Assembly: GCF_003967355.1 (NCBI RefSeq)
Contig: NZ_BIFH01000014.1
Coordinates: 701,334 to 765,333, forward strand
DNA: 64,000 nucleotides
Source: Embleya hyalina
GTDB lineage: Bacteria; Actinomycetota; Actinomycetes; Streptomycetales; Streptomycetaceae
Direction of reading: 5' to 3'
How positions within the stretch are numbered: the first letter of the stretch is position 1; each line of letters opens with the position of its first letter. A program made the translations under genes and the position numbers. Of the stretch, positions 1 through 8,914 are shown piece after piece. The notes beneath the pieces are model-generated. The model was given only the letters and a program-made list of their open reading frames with translations. It did not search any database and had not been told where the DNA came from.

Positions 1-596
1 ACTCGGCCCCGCTGACCAGCGTCGAGCCGAGGGTCACCGCCCGCGAGCCGGCGTTCGGTCCGCTCCTGGACGCGCTGCGCACCCGCCGGCCGATCCAGTT
101 CGCCTACCGCCGCTCGGGCGCCGCGGAGGTCACCGCGCGTGTGGTCGAGCCGTGGGGGATGAGCTGCTGGCGCGGCCGCTGGTACCTGGTGGGCTTCGCC
201 CGCGACCGGGGCGAGCAGCGGGTGTTCCGGCTGGACCGGATCGCCGACAAGCCCAAGCCGAAGCCGCTGAAGGAGCCGTTCTCGGCCGAGGTGCCGGCCA
301 AGGTGGACGTGCGCGCCCAGGTCGCGCGTTTCGCCGGCGAGGGCGGCGAGGGCGTCGCCCGGATCCGGGTGCGCGCCGGCGCCGGGTTCCCGCTGCGGGC
401 GCGCGCGAGCGCGGTGCGTCCGGGCGGCGAGGGCTGGGACGAGTTGGAGATGAGTCACGGACACGGACTGCACCACTGGCTCGCCGAGTTCGGCCCCGAC
501 GTGGTCGTGCTCGAGCCGCCCCACCTGCGCGACGCCGTGGTCGCGCAACTGCGCGAGGCCGCCCACGGGGCGACGGGACAGGTGAAGGTCGGATGA
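1..596 (+). CDS. pafB: PafB-type WYL-domain transcriptional regulator (5' end missing)
   Basis: The gene enters from the left edge, so its N-terminal helix-turn-helix and start codon are outside the window. The readable part, about 197 residues, is open from base 3. It carries a WYL domain (FAYRRSG, VVEPWGMSC and GRWYLVGFARDR, then RVFRLDRI) followed by the WCX-type C-terminal extension. WYL domains are regulatory ligand or nucleic-acid sensors. PafB pairs with PafC as an activator of DNA-damage genes in mycobacteria, and the two names come from their linkage to the Pup ligase gene pafA. The stop overlaps the start of the next gene by four bases (ATGA), so the two subunits are probably translationally coupled. 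Identification as PafB rather than another WYL protein rests on the adjacent second WYL gene and on the tatA-tatC-helY genes that follow. Confidence 0.88.
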   Translation, partial: SAPLTSVEPRVTAREPAFGPLLDALRTRRPIQFAYRRSGAAEVTARVVEPWGMSCWRGRWYLVGFARDRGEQRVFRLDRIADKPKPKPLKEPFSAEVPAKVDVRAQVARFAGEGGEGVARIRVRAGAGFPLRARASAVRPGGEGWDELEMSHGHGLHHWLAEFGPDVVVLEPPHLRDAVVAQLREAAHGATGQVKVG

Positions 597-1558
597 GCAA
601 CGCGATCGACGACACCCGACGGTTGTTGTCCCTGGTGGCCTACCTGCGCGAGCGCCCGGGCACCCAACTCGACGACGTGGCACGCGCCTTCGGCCTGCCG
701 GTGACCCAGGTCGAGGCGGACCTGGGCACCCTGCACATGTGCGGCACCAGCTTCATGGCCGACGACCTCCTGGAGCCGCACGTCGACTTCGAGGGCCGGG
801 TCTTCCTGGACAACGCCGACGCCCCGGTGCGCCCGGTGCGCCTGGCCCCGCACGAGGCGTTGGCGCTGCTCGTGGCGCTGCGCGCGCTGGCCGGGCTGTC
901 CGGGCTGCGCGAGCGGGACAAGGTCGCGCTCGGCCGGGTGACCGCCAAGCTGGAGGACGCGGCCGGCGAGGCGGCGCGCGCCGCCGAGGGGGTGACCGTC
1001 GAGTTCGAGGGCGACGACGCGGCCCAGGAGTCGGCGTTCGCCACGATGGACCGAGCGGTGAGCGAGAAGCGGCGGTTGCGGCTGCGCTACTACGTGCCGC
1101 GCCGGGACGAGATCACCGAGCGCGAGGTGGACCCGATCCGCCTCGTCCTGGTCGACGGACACACCTACCTGGTGGCGTGGTGTCGCCAGGCCGAGGGGCG
1201 CCGGTTGTTCCGGCTCGACCGGGTCGCCGAGGCGGTGCTGCTGGACGAGGCGTCCGAGCCGCAGCCGATCGAACCGCTCGACCTGGCCGACGGCTTCGCG
1301 CCGACCGCCGCCGACGGCATCGAGGTGGTGCTCGAACTGGGGCCCGGCGGGCGCTGGGTCACCGAGTACTACCGCTACGACAAGGTCGAGGAGTTGGCCG
1401 ACGGCGGTCTGCGCCTGACCCTGCGCACGCCCGACCCCGCCGGGATCCGGCGACTGGCGCTGCGCCTGGGCGGACACGGCAGGGTGATCTCCCCGCCGGA
1501 GCTGGTCGACGATGTACGACGCACCGCGTCGGCCGCGCTCGCGGCCTACGCGGAGTAG
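593..1558 (+). CDS. pafC: PafC-type WYL-domain transcriptional regulator
   Basis: This 321-residue protein starts at the ATG that overlaps the pafB stop. The N-terminal 60 residues look like a winged-helix DNA-binding domain (RRLLSLVAYLRERPG, then DVARAFGLPVTQVEADL). A WYL domain lies at roughly residues 150-215 (RLRYYVPRRDE, VDPIRLVLVDGHTYLVAW, then RLFRLDRV) and a WCX domain fills the C-terminus (VTEYYRYDKVEEL, then RLALRLGGHGRVISP). The family acts as a PafB-PafC heterodimer that activates the RecA/LexA-independent DNA-damage response in mycobacteria. Applying that role here is inference from homology and gene order. The start is secure because it couples to pafB and no upstream alternative has a comparable context. 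Confidence 0.92.
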   Translation: MSNAIDDTRRLLSLVAYLRERPGTQLDDVARAFGLPVTQVEADLGTLHMCGTSFMADDLLEPHVDFEGRVFLDNADAPVRPVRLAPHEALALLVALRALAGLSGLRERDKVALGRVTAKLEDAAGEAARAAEGVTVEFEGDDAAQESAFATMDRAVSEKRRLRLRYYVPRRDEITEREVDPIRLVLVDGHTYLVAWCRQAEGRRLFRLDRVAEAVLLDEASEPQPIEPLDLADGFAPTAADGIEVVLELGPGGRWVTEYYRYDKVEELADGGLRLTLRTPDPAGIRRLALRLGGHGRVISPPELVDDVRRTASAALAAYAE

Positions 1559-1676
1559 ACCGAGCGGCCGGGTCCGCGGGCGACTGTCCAAAAACGGCAC
1601 ACGCCCCGGATCCGGCCCGCCGGCACCTCCCGGTACCACCGACGACAACCTTCCCGACCTTGCGAGGAGGCCCACG

Positions 1677-1880
1677 GTGTCGACGTTCACGGCGCGCTGC
1701 CCGGTATGCGGACGGGTCGAGCTGACGGCGGATCAGCTACGGCTGGTGCTCCGCCCGAACAAGTCCTTCTACCTCTTCCGCTGCCCCACCTGCGCGGACT
1801 CGGTGCGCCGCCCGGCCGGTGAGCGGATCGTCGAACTGCTCACCGACGGCGGGGTGTCGTCCATGCAGGTGGCACGCTGA
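1677..1880 (+). CDS. small zinc-ribbon protein, function unknown
   Basis: A 67-residue protein starting at a GTG six bases after a strong AGGAGG ribosome-binding site (1665-1670). Two CxxC pairs (CPVCG near residue 9 and CPTCA near residue 38) form a probable zinc ribbon. Between them lies a basic, hydrophobic stretch (LRLVLRPNKSFYLFRCP). The open frame runs further upstream, but the start is fixed by the ribosome-binding site and by where the zinc ribbon begins. It sits 118 bp after pafC. No catalytic motif is visible. A nucleic-acid- or protein-binding role is possible but not shown. Confidence 0.75.
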   Translation: MSTFTARCPVCGRVELTADQLRLVLRPNKSFYLFRCPTCADSVRRPAGERIVELLTDGGVSSMQVAR

Positions 1881-1900
1881 ACGGGGCCTTCGCGGGCTGT

Positions 1901-1912
1901 TAGGGTCGCCGC
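1901..1912 (+). promoter_or_regulatory. -10 box placed for a leaderless start
   Basis: TAGGGT at 1901-1906 is followed by six bases and then the ATG at 1913. With normal -10 to +1 spacing transcription would begin at or next to the start codon, so the mRNA would be leaderless. No ribosome-binding site is present. A weak -35 candidate, CTGAAC at 1877-1882, lies 18 bp upstream. Confidence 0.55.
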
Positions 1913-2140
1913 ATGTTGCCGTGGGTCCTGCTCTTCCTCGTGCTCGTGCTCGTCGGGCTCGGCGTCCTCGCCTGGCTCGCCGTGCGGTTGTTCGGTGACG
2001 TGCGCCGATTGGGCGGTACCGTCGCCGACGCCGGCGACCGGTTGTCCCGGGCGGCGGCCGAACTGGACGAGGCGGGCCGCCCCGCGGCGCGAGAGGACGT
2101 CGTACCGCCCCCGCGGTCCGCGTCCGCGCACCGGCACTGA
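1913..2140 (+). CDS. small single-span membrane protein
   Basis: A 75-residue protein with one hydrophobic segment at about residues 3-28 (LLFLVLVLVGLGVLAWLAV). A short amphipathic cytoplasmic region follows (GGTVADAGDRLSRAAAELDEA), then a Pro/Arg-rich tail. The layout resembles small actinobacterial membrane proteins with a DUF948-like helix, but no family can be named with confidence. It lies between the zinc-ribbon gene and tatA. The lack of a ribosome-binding site together with a TAGGGT box six bases before the ATG points to leaderless expression. The function is unknown. A structural role at the membrane near the Tat genes is only a guess from position. Confidence 0.7.
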   Translation: MLPWVLLFLVLVLVGLGVLAWLAVRLFGDVRRLGGTVADAGDRLSRAAAELDEAGRPAAREDVVPPPRSASAHRH

Positions 2141-2268
2141 TTCGCCCGCGTGACCCCTGGGGGTTACGCCCGGTGCAGTTGTTCGCCACCATTGCGTTGC
2201 ACGTGCGTCATCCGCACCGGCGTACGATCGATCCGTAACCCCCCGGCCCCGGCAATGAGGTACTGACT

Positions 2269-2550
2269 ATGTTTGGCAAGCTCGGTTGGCCCGAGATCAT
2301 CCTGATCCTGGTTGTCGTCGTGCTGTTGTTCGGCGCCAAGCGTCTGCCGGACACGGCGCGGGCGCTGGGTCGCTCGCTGCGCATCCTCAAGAGCGAGACC
2401 AAGGCGATGAAGGAGGACGGGACGGCCGAGGCCCCCGCGTCCGACAAGAGTGCCAAGACCACCGAGGCGCCGCCGCGCACCATCTCGGCCGCTCCGGGCG
2501 ACGTGAACGAGGCGCGGCCGGTCGGCGAGCCCGACCACAACCGTCGCTGA
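2269..2550 (+). CDS. tatA: TatA twin-arginine translocase subunit
   Basis: A 93-residue Tat pore-forming subunit. It has the family layout: a short N-terminal transmembrane helix (residues 5-20, [16 protein letters not shown]), the FGAKRLP hinge at residues 20-26, an amphipathic helix (residues 28-45), and a polar tail. TatA oligomers let folded proteins with an RR signal peptide cross the cytoplasmic membrane, working with TatC and TatB. It lies 34 bp before tatC and is probably co-transcribed with it. No TatB is seen nearby. A GAGGT ribosome-binding site at 2256-2260 supports the ATG. The 93 residues are normal for streptomycete TatA. Confidence 0.95.
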   Translation: MFGKLGWPEIILILVVVVLLFGAKRLPDTARALGRSLRILKSETKAMKEDGTAEAPASDKSAKTTEAPPRTISAAPGDVNEARPVGEPDHNRR

Positions 2551-2584
2551 GTCCGTACGCGCCCTTTAGGAGTCGGCCCTCAAG

Positions 2585-3535
2585 GTGCTTGACAAGGCAG
2601 GGCGCGGACGAGAGTCCGGCCCGAAACAAAAGAAGATCAAGGACGCCGAGGGGCGCATGCCCCTGATGGAGCACTTGCGCGAACTGCGCAATCGTCTCGT
2701 CAAGGCGCTCCTGGCCATCATCGTCGTGACCATCGTCGCCGCGTTCTTCTACGAGGACATCGGCCGATTCCTGGTCCATCCCGTCTGCGACCTCAAGGAC
2801 GTCAAGGGCACGGGTGTCACCAAGTGTGGTCAGGGTGTCCTGGTCCAGCAGGGCGTGCTCTCGCCGTTCTCGATGGCCCTGAAGATCTCCCTGGCCACCG
2901 GCATCATCGCGGCCTCGCCGATCTGGCTCTACCAGATGTGGGCCTTCCTGGCGCCGGGGCTGCACAAGCACGAGAAGAAGTACTCGCTGGCCTTCGTCGG
3001 CGTGGGTGTGCCGCTGTTCCTGGGCGGTGCCTACTTCTCGTACTGGATCCTGCCGCACGCCCTGCAGGTGCTCCTGGACTTCACGCTCGCGGACGCGAGC
3101 AATCAGATCCAACTGGACGACTACCTCAACTTCGTCATCCGCATGGTCGTGGTCTTCGGCATCGCGTGCGAATTGCCGCTCGTGCTGATCATGCTGAACA
3201 TCGGCGGGGTCGTCACCGCGAAGCAACTCGCGAGTTGGTGGCGCTGGGTGGTGATGGGCATCTTCATCTTCGGCGCGGTGGCCACCCCCACCACGGACCC
3301 GCTGACGATGATCCTGCTGTCCATCCCGATCACGATCCTGTACGGGATCGCGCTGATCGTGGCCTGGATCAACGACCGCCGGCGCGGCAGGCGGCGCGAG
3401 GAAGTGTTCGGCGCCGACCTCGACGACGACGAGGCGTCGGTCCTGGACACCTCGGTGCGCCCGGTCGAGCGCCCGAGCGCCGTCGGCGACGACCCGGACC
3501 CGGGCTCCGCCGCCAGGGTGGACGACATTACCTGA
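2585..3535 (+). CDS. tatC: TatC twin-arginine translocase core subunit
   Basis: A 316-residue polytopic membrane protein, the receptor for twin-arginine signal peptides. The cytoplasmic N-terminus carries MPLMEHLRELRNRLVK (residues 22-37), the conserved signal-binding motif. About six membrane segments follow, with YQMWAFLAPGLHKHEKKY in the second cytoplasmic loop and ATPTTDPLTMILLSIPI near the C-terminal helices. The tail of about 60 residues is charged, rich in Asp, Glu and Arg, and longer than in enterobacteria, as is usual in actinobacteria. A GTG start is used. The best ribosome-binding site (AGGAG, 2568-2572) is about 12 bases away, longer than ideal, so the exact start is less certain than the identity. 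Confidence 0.95.
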   Translation: MLDKAGRGRESGPKQKKIKDAEGRMPLMEHLRELRNRLVKALLAIIVVTIVAAFFYEDIGRFLVHPVCDLKDVKGTGVTKCGQGVLVQQGVLSPFSMALKISLATGIIAASPIWLYQMWAFLAPGLHKHEKKYSLAFVGVGVPLFLGGAYFSYWILPHALQVLLDFTLADASNQIQLDDYLNFVIRMVVVFGIACELPLVLIMLNIGGVVTAKQLASWWRWVVMGIFIFGAVATPTTDPLTMILLSIPITILYGIALIVAWINDRRRGRRREEVFGADLDDDEASVLDTSVRPVERPSAVGDDPDPGSAARVDDIT

Positions 3536-3561
3536 GGTCGGGTGGGCTACTCTCGCGCCTT

Positions 3562-4449
3562 GTGTCTCGGGAGATCGCAATATTCGTCAACCCCACCGCG
3601 GGCCGCGGGCGTGGCCTGAAAGCCGCGTCGATCGCGGCCGACCTGCTGCGCGACCGGGGGCTGACGCCGCATCAGGTGTCCGCTCCCGGCGTCGCGGAGG
3701 GCATCGCCCGGCTGCGCTCGGTGGTGCGCGCGGGTGTGGACGCGGTGGTCGCGGTCGGCGGCGACGGTACCGTCGCGGCCGCGCTGCAGGCGGTCGCCGG
3801 CACCCCGACGCCGCTGGGCGTGATACCGATCGGCTCCGGCAACGACTTCGCCCGCGCGCTGGACCTGCCGCTGGGCGACGTGGCCGCGGCGGCCCGCGTG
3901 GTGGCGGATCGGCACATCCGCCCGGTGGACCTGGGCCGGGTCGGCGAGCGCTGGTTCGGCACGATCCTGTGCACCGGCTTCGACTCGCGCGTCAACGAGC
4001 GGGCCAACCGGATGACCTGGGCGGGCGGGCGGACCCGCTACAACGCCGCGCTGCTGGGCGAACTGGGCGCGCTGAAGGCGATCGACTACGAGCTGGAACT
4101 GGACGGCAAGCCGTTCGAGGTCGAGGCCACGCTGATAGCGGTCGGCAACGGTCGCTCCTACGGCGGCGGCATGCGGATGTGCCCGGGCGCCGATCTCGCC
4201 GACGGGCTGTTCGACATAACGGTGGTGGCCGCGTGCGGGCGGGCCGAGCTGTTGCGGGTGTTCCCCGGGGTCTACGGCGGGCGGCACGTGAACCACCCGC
4301 TGGTCACCGTGCACCGGGCCGCGACCGTGTCGCTGACCGCGCGCGGGCTCAGCGGCTGGGCCGACGGGGAGCGGCTGGGCGCGCTGCCGCTGACCGCGGA
4401 CTGCGTGCCGGCGGCGGTGCGGGCACTGGTCCCCGCGCCGGCCGGCTGA
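3562..4449 (+). CDS. diacylglycerol/sphingosine-type lipid kinase
   Basis: A 295-residue member of the DAGK catalytic-domain (YegS/DgkB) family, which transfers phosphate from a nucleotide to diacylglycerol or related lipids. The nucleotide-binding signature GGDGTV occurs near residues 66-71 and GSGNDFARAL near residue 92. IAIFVNPTAGRGRGL at the N-terminus matches the family start. Downstream, GNGRSYGGGMRMCPGA and LADGLFDITVV are typical of the beta-sandwich domain. It begins 26 bp after tatC at a GTG with no ribosome-binding site. TACTCT at 3548-3553 sits eight bases upstream, so a private, nearly leaderless promoter is possible. The lipid substrate cannot be told from sequence. Confidence 0.88.
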   Translation: MSREIAIFVNPTAGRGRGLKAASIAADLLRDRGLTPHQVSAPGVAEGIARLRSVVRAGVDAVVAVGGDGTVAAALQAVAGTPTPLGVIPIGSGNDFARALDLPLGDVAAAARVVADRHIRPVDLGRVGERWFGTILCTGFDSRVNERANRMTWAGGRTRYNAALLGELGALKAIDYELELDGKPFEVEATLIAVGNGRSYGGGMRMCPGADLADGLFDITVVAACGRAELLRVFPGVYGGRHVNHPLVTVHRAATVSLTARGLSGWADGERLGALPLTADCVPAAVRALVPAPAG

Positions 4450-4577
4450 GCCGGGCCCCGGGGCCGGGCGGGGCGGATCGGGCGGGTGCGATTCGGTCGG
4501 TCGTTCGACCCGTGGGCGGCAAGATCGAAAAAAGGTGATCACAGCCGTCGGTCCCGGCCGGTAGTCTGCTTGACGAG

Positions 4578-7349
4578 ATGCCTCTCGATCCCGCACGCGG
4601 CACGGACCGCGATACGCAGATGTCCCCGGCCGAGCACTACGCGGCCGCCCGGCGCCGTGCCGCCGACGAACGCACGAGTCTGCACGCGTTCCGCGAGCAG
4701 TACCCCTTCGGCCTCGACGCCTTCCAGGTCGAGGCATGCCGCGCCCTGGAGGCCGGCAAGGGGGTCCTGGTCGCCGCGCCCACCGGTTCGGGCAAGACGG
4801 TGGTCGGCGAGTTCGCCGTGCACCTGGCCCTCGAACAGGGCCGCAAGTGCTTCTACACCACGCCGATCAAGGCGCTGTCGAACCAGAAGTTCGCCGACTT
4901 CCAGAAGCTCTACGGCGCGGCCAACGTGGGCCTGCTCACCGGCGACAACTCGGTCAACGCCGACGCCCCGGTGATCGTGATGACCACCGAGGTCCTGCGC
5001 AACATGCTCTACGCGTCCTCGAACGCGCTCGCCGGCCTGGGCTACGTGGTCATGGACGAGGTGCACTACCTCTCCGACCGCTTCCGCGGCGCGGTGTGGG
5101 AGGAGGTGATCATCCACCTCCCCGAATCGGTCACCCTGGTCTCGCTCTCGGCGACGGTCAGCAACGCCGAGGAGTTCGGCGACTGGCTGGGCACCGTGCG
5201 CGGCGACACCGAGGTCGTGGTCTCCGAGCACCGCCCGGTGCCGCTGTGGCAGCACGTGATCGCGGGCAACCGCACCTACGACCTGTTCACCGACGAGAAC
5301 CACACCGAGGTCAACCCCGATCTGGTGCGCCTGGGGCGGATGGACAGCGAGCGGGCCGGGCGCCCCCAGGACCGCTACCGGCGCAACCGCGGCCAGGAGA
5401 CCCGGCCGGTGCGCAGCCGGATCTGGACGCCCAGCCGCGCCGAGGTGATCGACCGGCTCGACGCCGAGGGCCTGCTGCCCGCGATCACCTTCATCTTCAG
5501 CCGCAAGGGCTGCGAGGCCGCGGTCCAGCAGTGCCTGCACGCGGGCCTGCGGCTCAACGGCGACGCGGAGCGGGCCGAGGTGCGCACGATCGTCGAGGCG
5601 CGCACCACCGGCATCCCCGACGAGGACCGGCACGTCCTGGGCTACCACTCCTGGCTCGACGCGCTCCAGCGCGGCATCGCCGCACACCACGCGGGCATGT
5701 TGCCGACCTTCAAGGAGGTCGTCGAGGAGTTGTTCGTCAAGGGCCTGGTCAAGGCGGTCTTCGCGACCGAGACGCTGGCCCTGGGGATCAACATGCCCGC
5801 CCGCTCGGTGGTGCTGGAGAAGCTGGTCAAGTGGAACGGCGAGACGCACGCCGACCTGACCGCGGGCGAGTACACCCAGCTCACCGGCCGTGCCGGGCGG
5901 CGCGGCATCGACATCGAGGGCCACGCGGTGGTGCTGTGGCACCAGGGCTTCGACGCGGCCCACCTGGCCGGTCTGGCGGGCACCCGTACGTATCCGCTGC
6001 GGTCCTCCTTCAAGCCGTCCTACAACATGGCGGTCAACCTGGTCGGCCAGGTCGGCCGGCACCGCTCGCGCGAGCTGTTGGAGACCTCGTTCGCGCAGTT
6101 CCAGGCGGACCGCTCGGTGGTCGGGCTGACCCGTCAGGTGCAGCGCAACGAGGAGGGGCTGGCCGGCTACCGCGAGGCGATGACCTGCCACCTCGGCGAC
6201 TTCGCGGAATACGGGAGTCTGCGCCGCGCGCTCAAGGACCGCGAGACGGAACTGGCCCGCGAGGGCGCCGTCCAGCGCCGGGCCGCGGCCGCCGCGTCGC
6301 TGGAGAAGCTCAAGTCGGGTGACATCATCATGGTGCCCACCGGCAAGTACGCGGGCCTGGCCGTGGTCCTGGACCCCGGCACCGACCAGGGCCCGGAGGG
6401 GCCGCGCCCGTTCGTGCTCACCGTGGACCGACAGGCCCGCCGGCTGGCCGGGATCGACTTCCCCGTGCCGGTCGAGGCGATCGACCGGCTGCGCATCCCG
6501 CGTTCGTTCAACGCGCGCAATCCGCAGTCCCGCCGCGACCTGGCGTCCTCGCTGCGCACCAAGGCCGGCCACGTGGACCACCCCCGGGGACGCAAGCAGC
6601 GCTCGCCGGCCGCCGACGACGCCGAACTGGCCCGGCTGCGCCAGGAGATCCGGCAACACCCGTGCCACGGCTGCGACGACCGCGAGGAGCACGCGCGCTG
6701 GGCCGAGCGCTACCACCGGCTGCTGCGGGACACCCAGGTGATCGAGAGCCGGATGAAGGGCCGCACGCACACCATCGCGCGCACCTTCGACCGGGTCTGC
6801 GCGATGCTCACCGACCTGGGCTACCTGGCGGGCGACACGGTCACCGAGGACGGGCGCCGGCTGGCCCGGATCTACGCCGAGTTGGACCTGCTGACCGCCG
6901 AGTGCCTGCGCGAGGGCCTGTGGGAGGAGTTGTCCCCGGCGGAGCTGGCCGCGTGCGCGTCCGCGCTGGTGTACGAGTCGCGTCAGCCCGACGACGCGAT
7001 GTCGCCGAAGGTGCCGGCGGGGACGACGACGTCGGCGCTGGTCGACATGGTCCGGCTGTGGGGCCACCTCGACGCGCTGGAGGGGCAGCACCACCTCGAC
7101 TTCCTGCGCGAGCCGGACCTGGGCTTCGCCTGGACCGCGTACTCGTGGGCGTCGGGCATGAGCCTGGACGCGGTGCTCGGCGACGCCGACCTGCCGGCGG
7201 GCGACTTCGTCCGCTGGATCAAGCAACTGGTCGACGTACTCGGCCAGATCGCCGCGGCGGCGCCCGACGACAGCAAGGTCGGCGGCACCGCCCGCAAGGC
7301 GATCGAGGGGCTGCGCCGCGGCGTGGTCGCCTACTCCTCGGTCGGCTGA
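4578..7349 (+). CDS. helY: HelY-like Ski2/Mtr4-family DEAD/DEAH-box helicase
   Basis: A 923-residue superfamily-2 helicase. Walker A, APTGSGKT, is near residue 70. The family DEVH box (VVMDEVHYLSDR) is near residue 158, motif III (SLSATVSNAEEF) follows, and motif VI (QLTGRAGRRGID) is near residue 433. The C-terminal half contains the long helical region typical of Mtr4/Ski2 proteins (DSHCT-like), with LADGFVRWIKQLVDVLGQI-type sequence near the end. Related enzymes unwind structured RNA for degradation. In mycobacteria helY lies next to tatAC and pafBC, which supports orthology. TAGTCT at 4562-4567 lies ten bases before the ATG, so the transcript may have almost no leader. The exact RNA role in this organism is unknown. 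Confidence 0.92.
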   Translation: MPLDPARGTDRDTQMSPAEHYAAARRRAADERTSLHAFREQYPFGLDAFQVEACRALEAGKGVLVAAPTGSGKTVVGEFAVHLALEQGRKCFYTTPIKALSNQKFADFQKLYGAANVGLLTGDNSVNADAPVIVMTTEVLRNMLYASSNALAGLGYVVMDEVHYLSDRFRGAVWEEVIIHLPESVTLVSLSATVSNAEEFGDWLGTVRGDTEVVVSEHRPVPLWQHVIAGNRTYDLFTDENHTEVNPDLVRLGRMDSERAGRPQDRYRRNRGQETRPVRSRIWTPSRAEVIDRLDAEGLLPAITFIFSRKGCEAAVQQCLHAGLRLNGDAERAEVRTIVEARTTGIPDEDRHVLGYHSWLDALQRGIAAHHAGMLPTFKEVVEELFVKGLVKAVFATETLALGINMPARSVVLEKLVKWNGETHADLTAGEYTQLTGRAGRRGIDIEGHAVVLWHQGFDAAHLAGLAGTRTYPLRSSFKPSYNMAVNLVGQVGRHRSRELLETSFAQFQADRSVVGLTRQVQRNEEGLAGYREAMTCHLGDFAEYGSLRRALKDRETELAREGAVQRRAAAAASLEKLKSGDIIMVPTGKYAGLAVVLDPGTDQGPEGPRPFVLTVDRQARRLAGIDFPVPVEAIDRLRIPRSFNARNPQSRRDLASSLRTKAGHVDHPRGRKQRSPAADDAELARLRQEIRQHPCHGCDDREEHARWAERYHRLLRDTQVIESRMKGRTHTIARTFDRVCAMLTDLGYLAGDTVTEDGRRLARIYAELDLLTAECLREGLWEELSPAELAACASALVYESRQPDDAMSPKVPAGTTTSALVDMVRLWGHLDALEGQHHLDFLREPDLGFAWTAYSWASGMSLDAVLGDADLPAGDFVRWIKQLVDVLGQIAAAAPDDSKVGGTARKAIEGLRRGVVAYSSVG

Positions 7350-7471
7350 GCGGGCGGCGTCCCGCCGGGACGCGCCGGATTGTGCCGATCCGCCGAGCGG
7401 CCACACGGCGAGTCGGCACGGTCGCGTACGGTGCGGGGCGGACGTGTTTCCCCAGCCCAGGAGGTCCCACC

Positions 7472-8896
7472 GTGCGCATCGACGAGTATCAGTCCCATGA
7501 CGCCACCGGACTCGCGGGCCTGATCGCCCGCGGGGAGGTGACCGCGGACGAGGTGCTCGACGTCGCCTTCGCCGCGATCAAGGAGCGCGAGCCGGCCCTG
7601 GGCGCGGTGGTCGCGCTGTGCGAGGAGCAGGCCCGGTCCGCCGTCGCGGGCCTCTTGCCCGGCGTGCTGGCCGGGGTGCCGTACCTGATCAAGGACCTCG
7701 AGTGCGACGTGGCCGGCACGCCCACCACCAACGGCTCGCGCCTGTTCGCGGGGGCACCGGCGAAGCGGGACAGCACCCTGGTCACCCGGCTGCGGGTGGC
7801 GGGCGTGCTGATCGTGGGCAAGACCAACACCCCCGAGTTCGGCCTGGGCACCACCACCGAGTCGGGCCTGTTCGGTCCCGCGCACAACCCCTGGCGGCTC
7901 GATCACAGCGCCGGCGGTTCCAGCGGCGGTTCGGCGGCGGCGGTCGCGGCGGGCATGGTGCCGGTCGCGCACGCCACCGACGGGGGCGGCTCGATCCGGA
8001 TCCCGGCCTCGTGCTGCGGGTTGTTCGGCCTCAAGCCGAGCCGGGGCCGGGTCACCGCGGGGCCCGACCGCGGCGAGTCGTGGGCCGGGCTCTCGGTGGC
8101 GCACGCGGTCACCCGCACGGTCCGCGACAGCGCCACGCTGCTCGATGTCACCGGCACTCCGGAGCCGGGCGACCCCTACCACGCGCCGCAGCCGGTCGGC
8201 CCGTACGCCGCCGAGGTGGGCACGGACCCGGGGCGGCTGCGGATCGGGCTGATCCTGAACCCCGTGGACGCCGACGTGCTCGTGGACGCCGAGTGCACCC
8301 GGGCCGCGCAGGAGGCGGCGGCGCTGTGCGAGGCGCTGGGGCACGACGTGGAGCCGGTCGAATGGCCGGACACGCTGACCCGGCCCGGCGAGGTGATCGC
8401 GCCGATCAGCGCCGCGCACATGGCGCGCATGGTGGACCTGCGACTGGCCGAGCTGGGACGCGAGTTGCGGCCCGACGATCTGGACGCGGCGACCGAGTTG
8501 ATCGTGGAGAAGGGTCGGCGGCTGACACTGGCGCGCTATCTGGCCGCGGTGGACACGATGCACACCATCGGGCGCGCGGTGACCCGGCTGACCGGGCGCT
8601 TCGACGTGCTGCTCACCCCGACGATGGCGGTGGTGCCGCCGAAGCTGGGCGAGTTGGACCCCAACCGCGATCCGCGGGCGGCGCTGGCGGGGATGCGCGG
8701 GATGGCGGCGTTCACCAGCCTGTTCAACGTCACCGGGCAGCCGGCCATGTCGGTGCCGTTGGGCGGTACGGCCGACGGGATGCCGGTGGGCGTGCAGTTC
8801 GCGGGCCGCTACGGCGACGAGACGACGCTGCTGCGCCTCGCCGGGCAGTTGGAGGCGGCGGCGCCGTGGGCGGGTACGGCGCGCACCCCGCGATAG
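7472..8896 (+). CDS. amidase-signature-family hydrolase
   Basis: A 474-residue serine amidase with the Ser-cisSer-Lys triad of the amidase signature family. The lysine is in [15 protein letters not shown] near residue 73. The signature [19 protein letters not shown] is near residue 146, with the nucleophile in [13 protein letters not shown] near residue 170. The product would hydrolyse an amide bond in the cytoplasm, since no signal peptide is visible. The substrate is unknown; the family includes indoleacetamide, 6-aminohexanoate dimer and peptide amidases. It is monocistronic, with a strong AGGAGG ribosome-binding site at 7459-7464 seven bases before the GTG. It converges on the sigma-factor gene that ends 18 bp away. 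Confidence 0.9.
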   Translation: MRIDEYQSHDATGLAGLIARGEVTADEVLDVAFAAIKEREPALGAVVALCEEQARSAVAGLLPGVLAGVPYLIKDLECDVAGTPTTNGSRLFAGAPAKRDSTLVTRLRVAGVLIVGKTNTPEFGLGTTTESGLFGPAHNPWRLDHSAGGSSGGSAAAVAAGMVPVAHATDGGGSIRIPASCCGLFGLKPSRGRVTAGPDRGESWAGLSVAHAVTRTVRDSATLLDVTGTPEPGDPYHAPQPVGPYAAEVGTDPGRLRIGLILNPVDADVLVDAECTRAAQEAAALCEALGHDVEPVEWPDTLTRPGEVIAPISAAHMARMVDLRLAELGRELRPDDLDAATELIVEKGRRLTLARYLAAVDTMHTIGRAVTRLTGRFDVLLTPTMAVVPPKLGELDPNRDPRAALAGMRGMAAFTSLFNVTGQPAMSVPLGGTADGMPVGVQFAGRYGDETTLLRLAGQLEAAAPWAGTARTPR

Positions 8897-8914
8897 CGGC
8901 CCTCGACCGGCGGC

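Noticed and set aside
4539..7406. Long minus-strand frame opposite helY
   Set aside because: Product is His/Arg/Gln-rich low complexity without domains, an antisense shadow of a well-conserved helicase.
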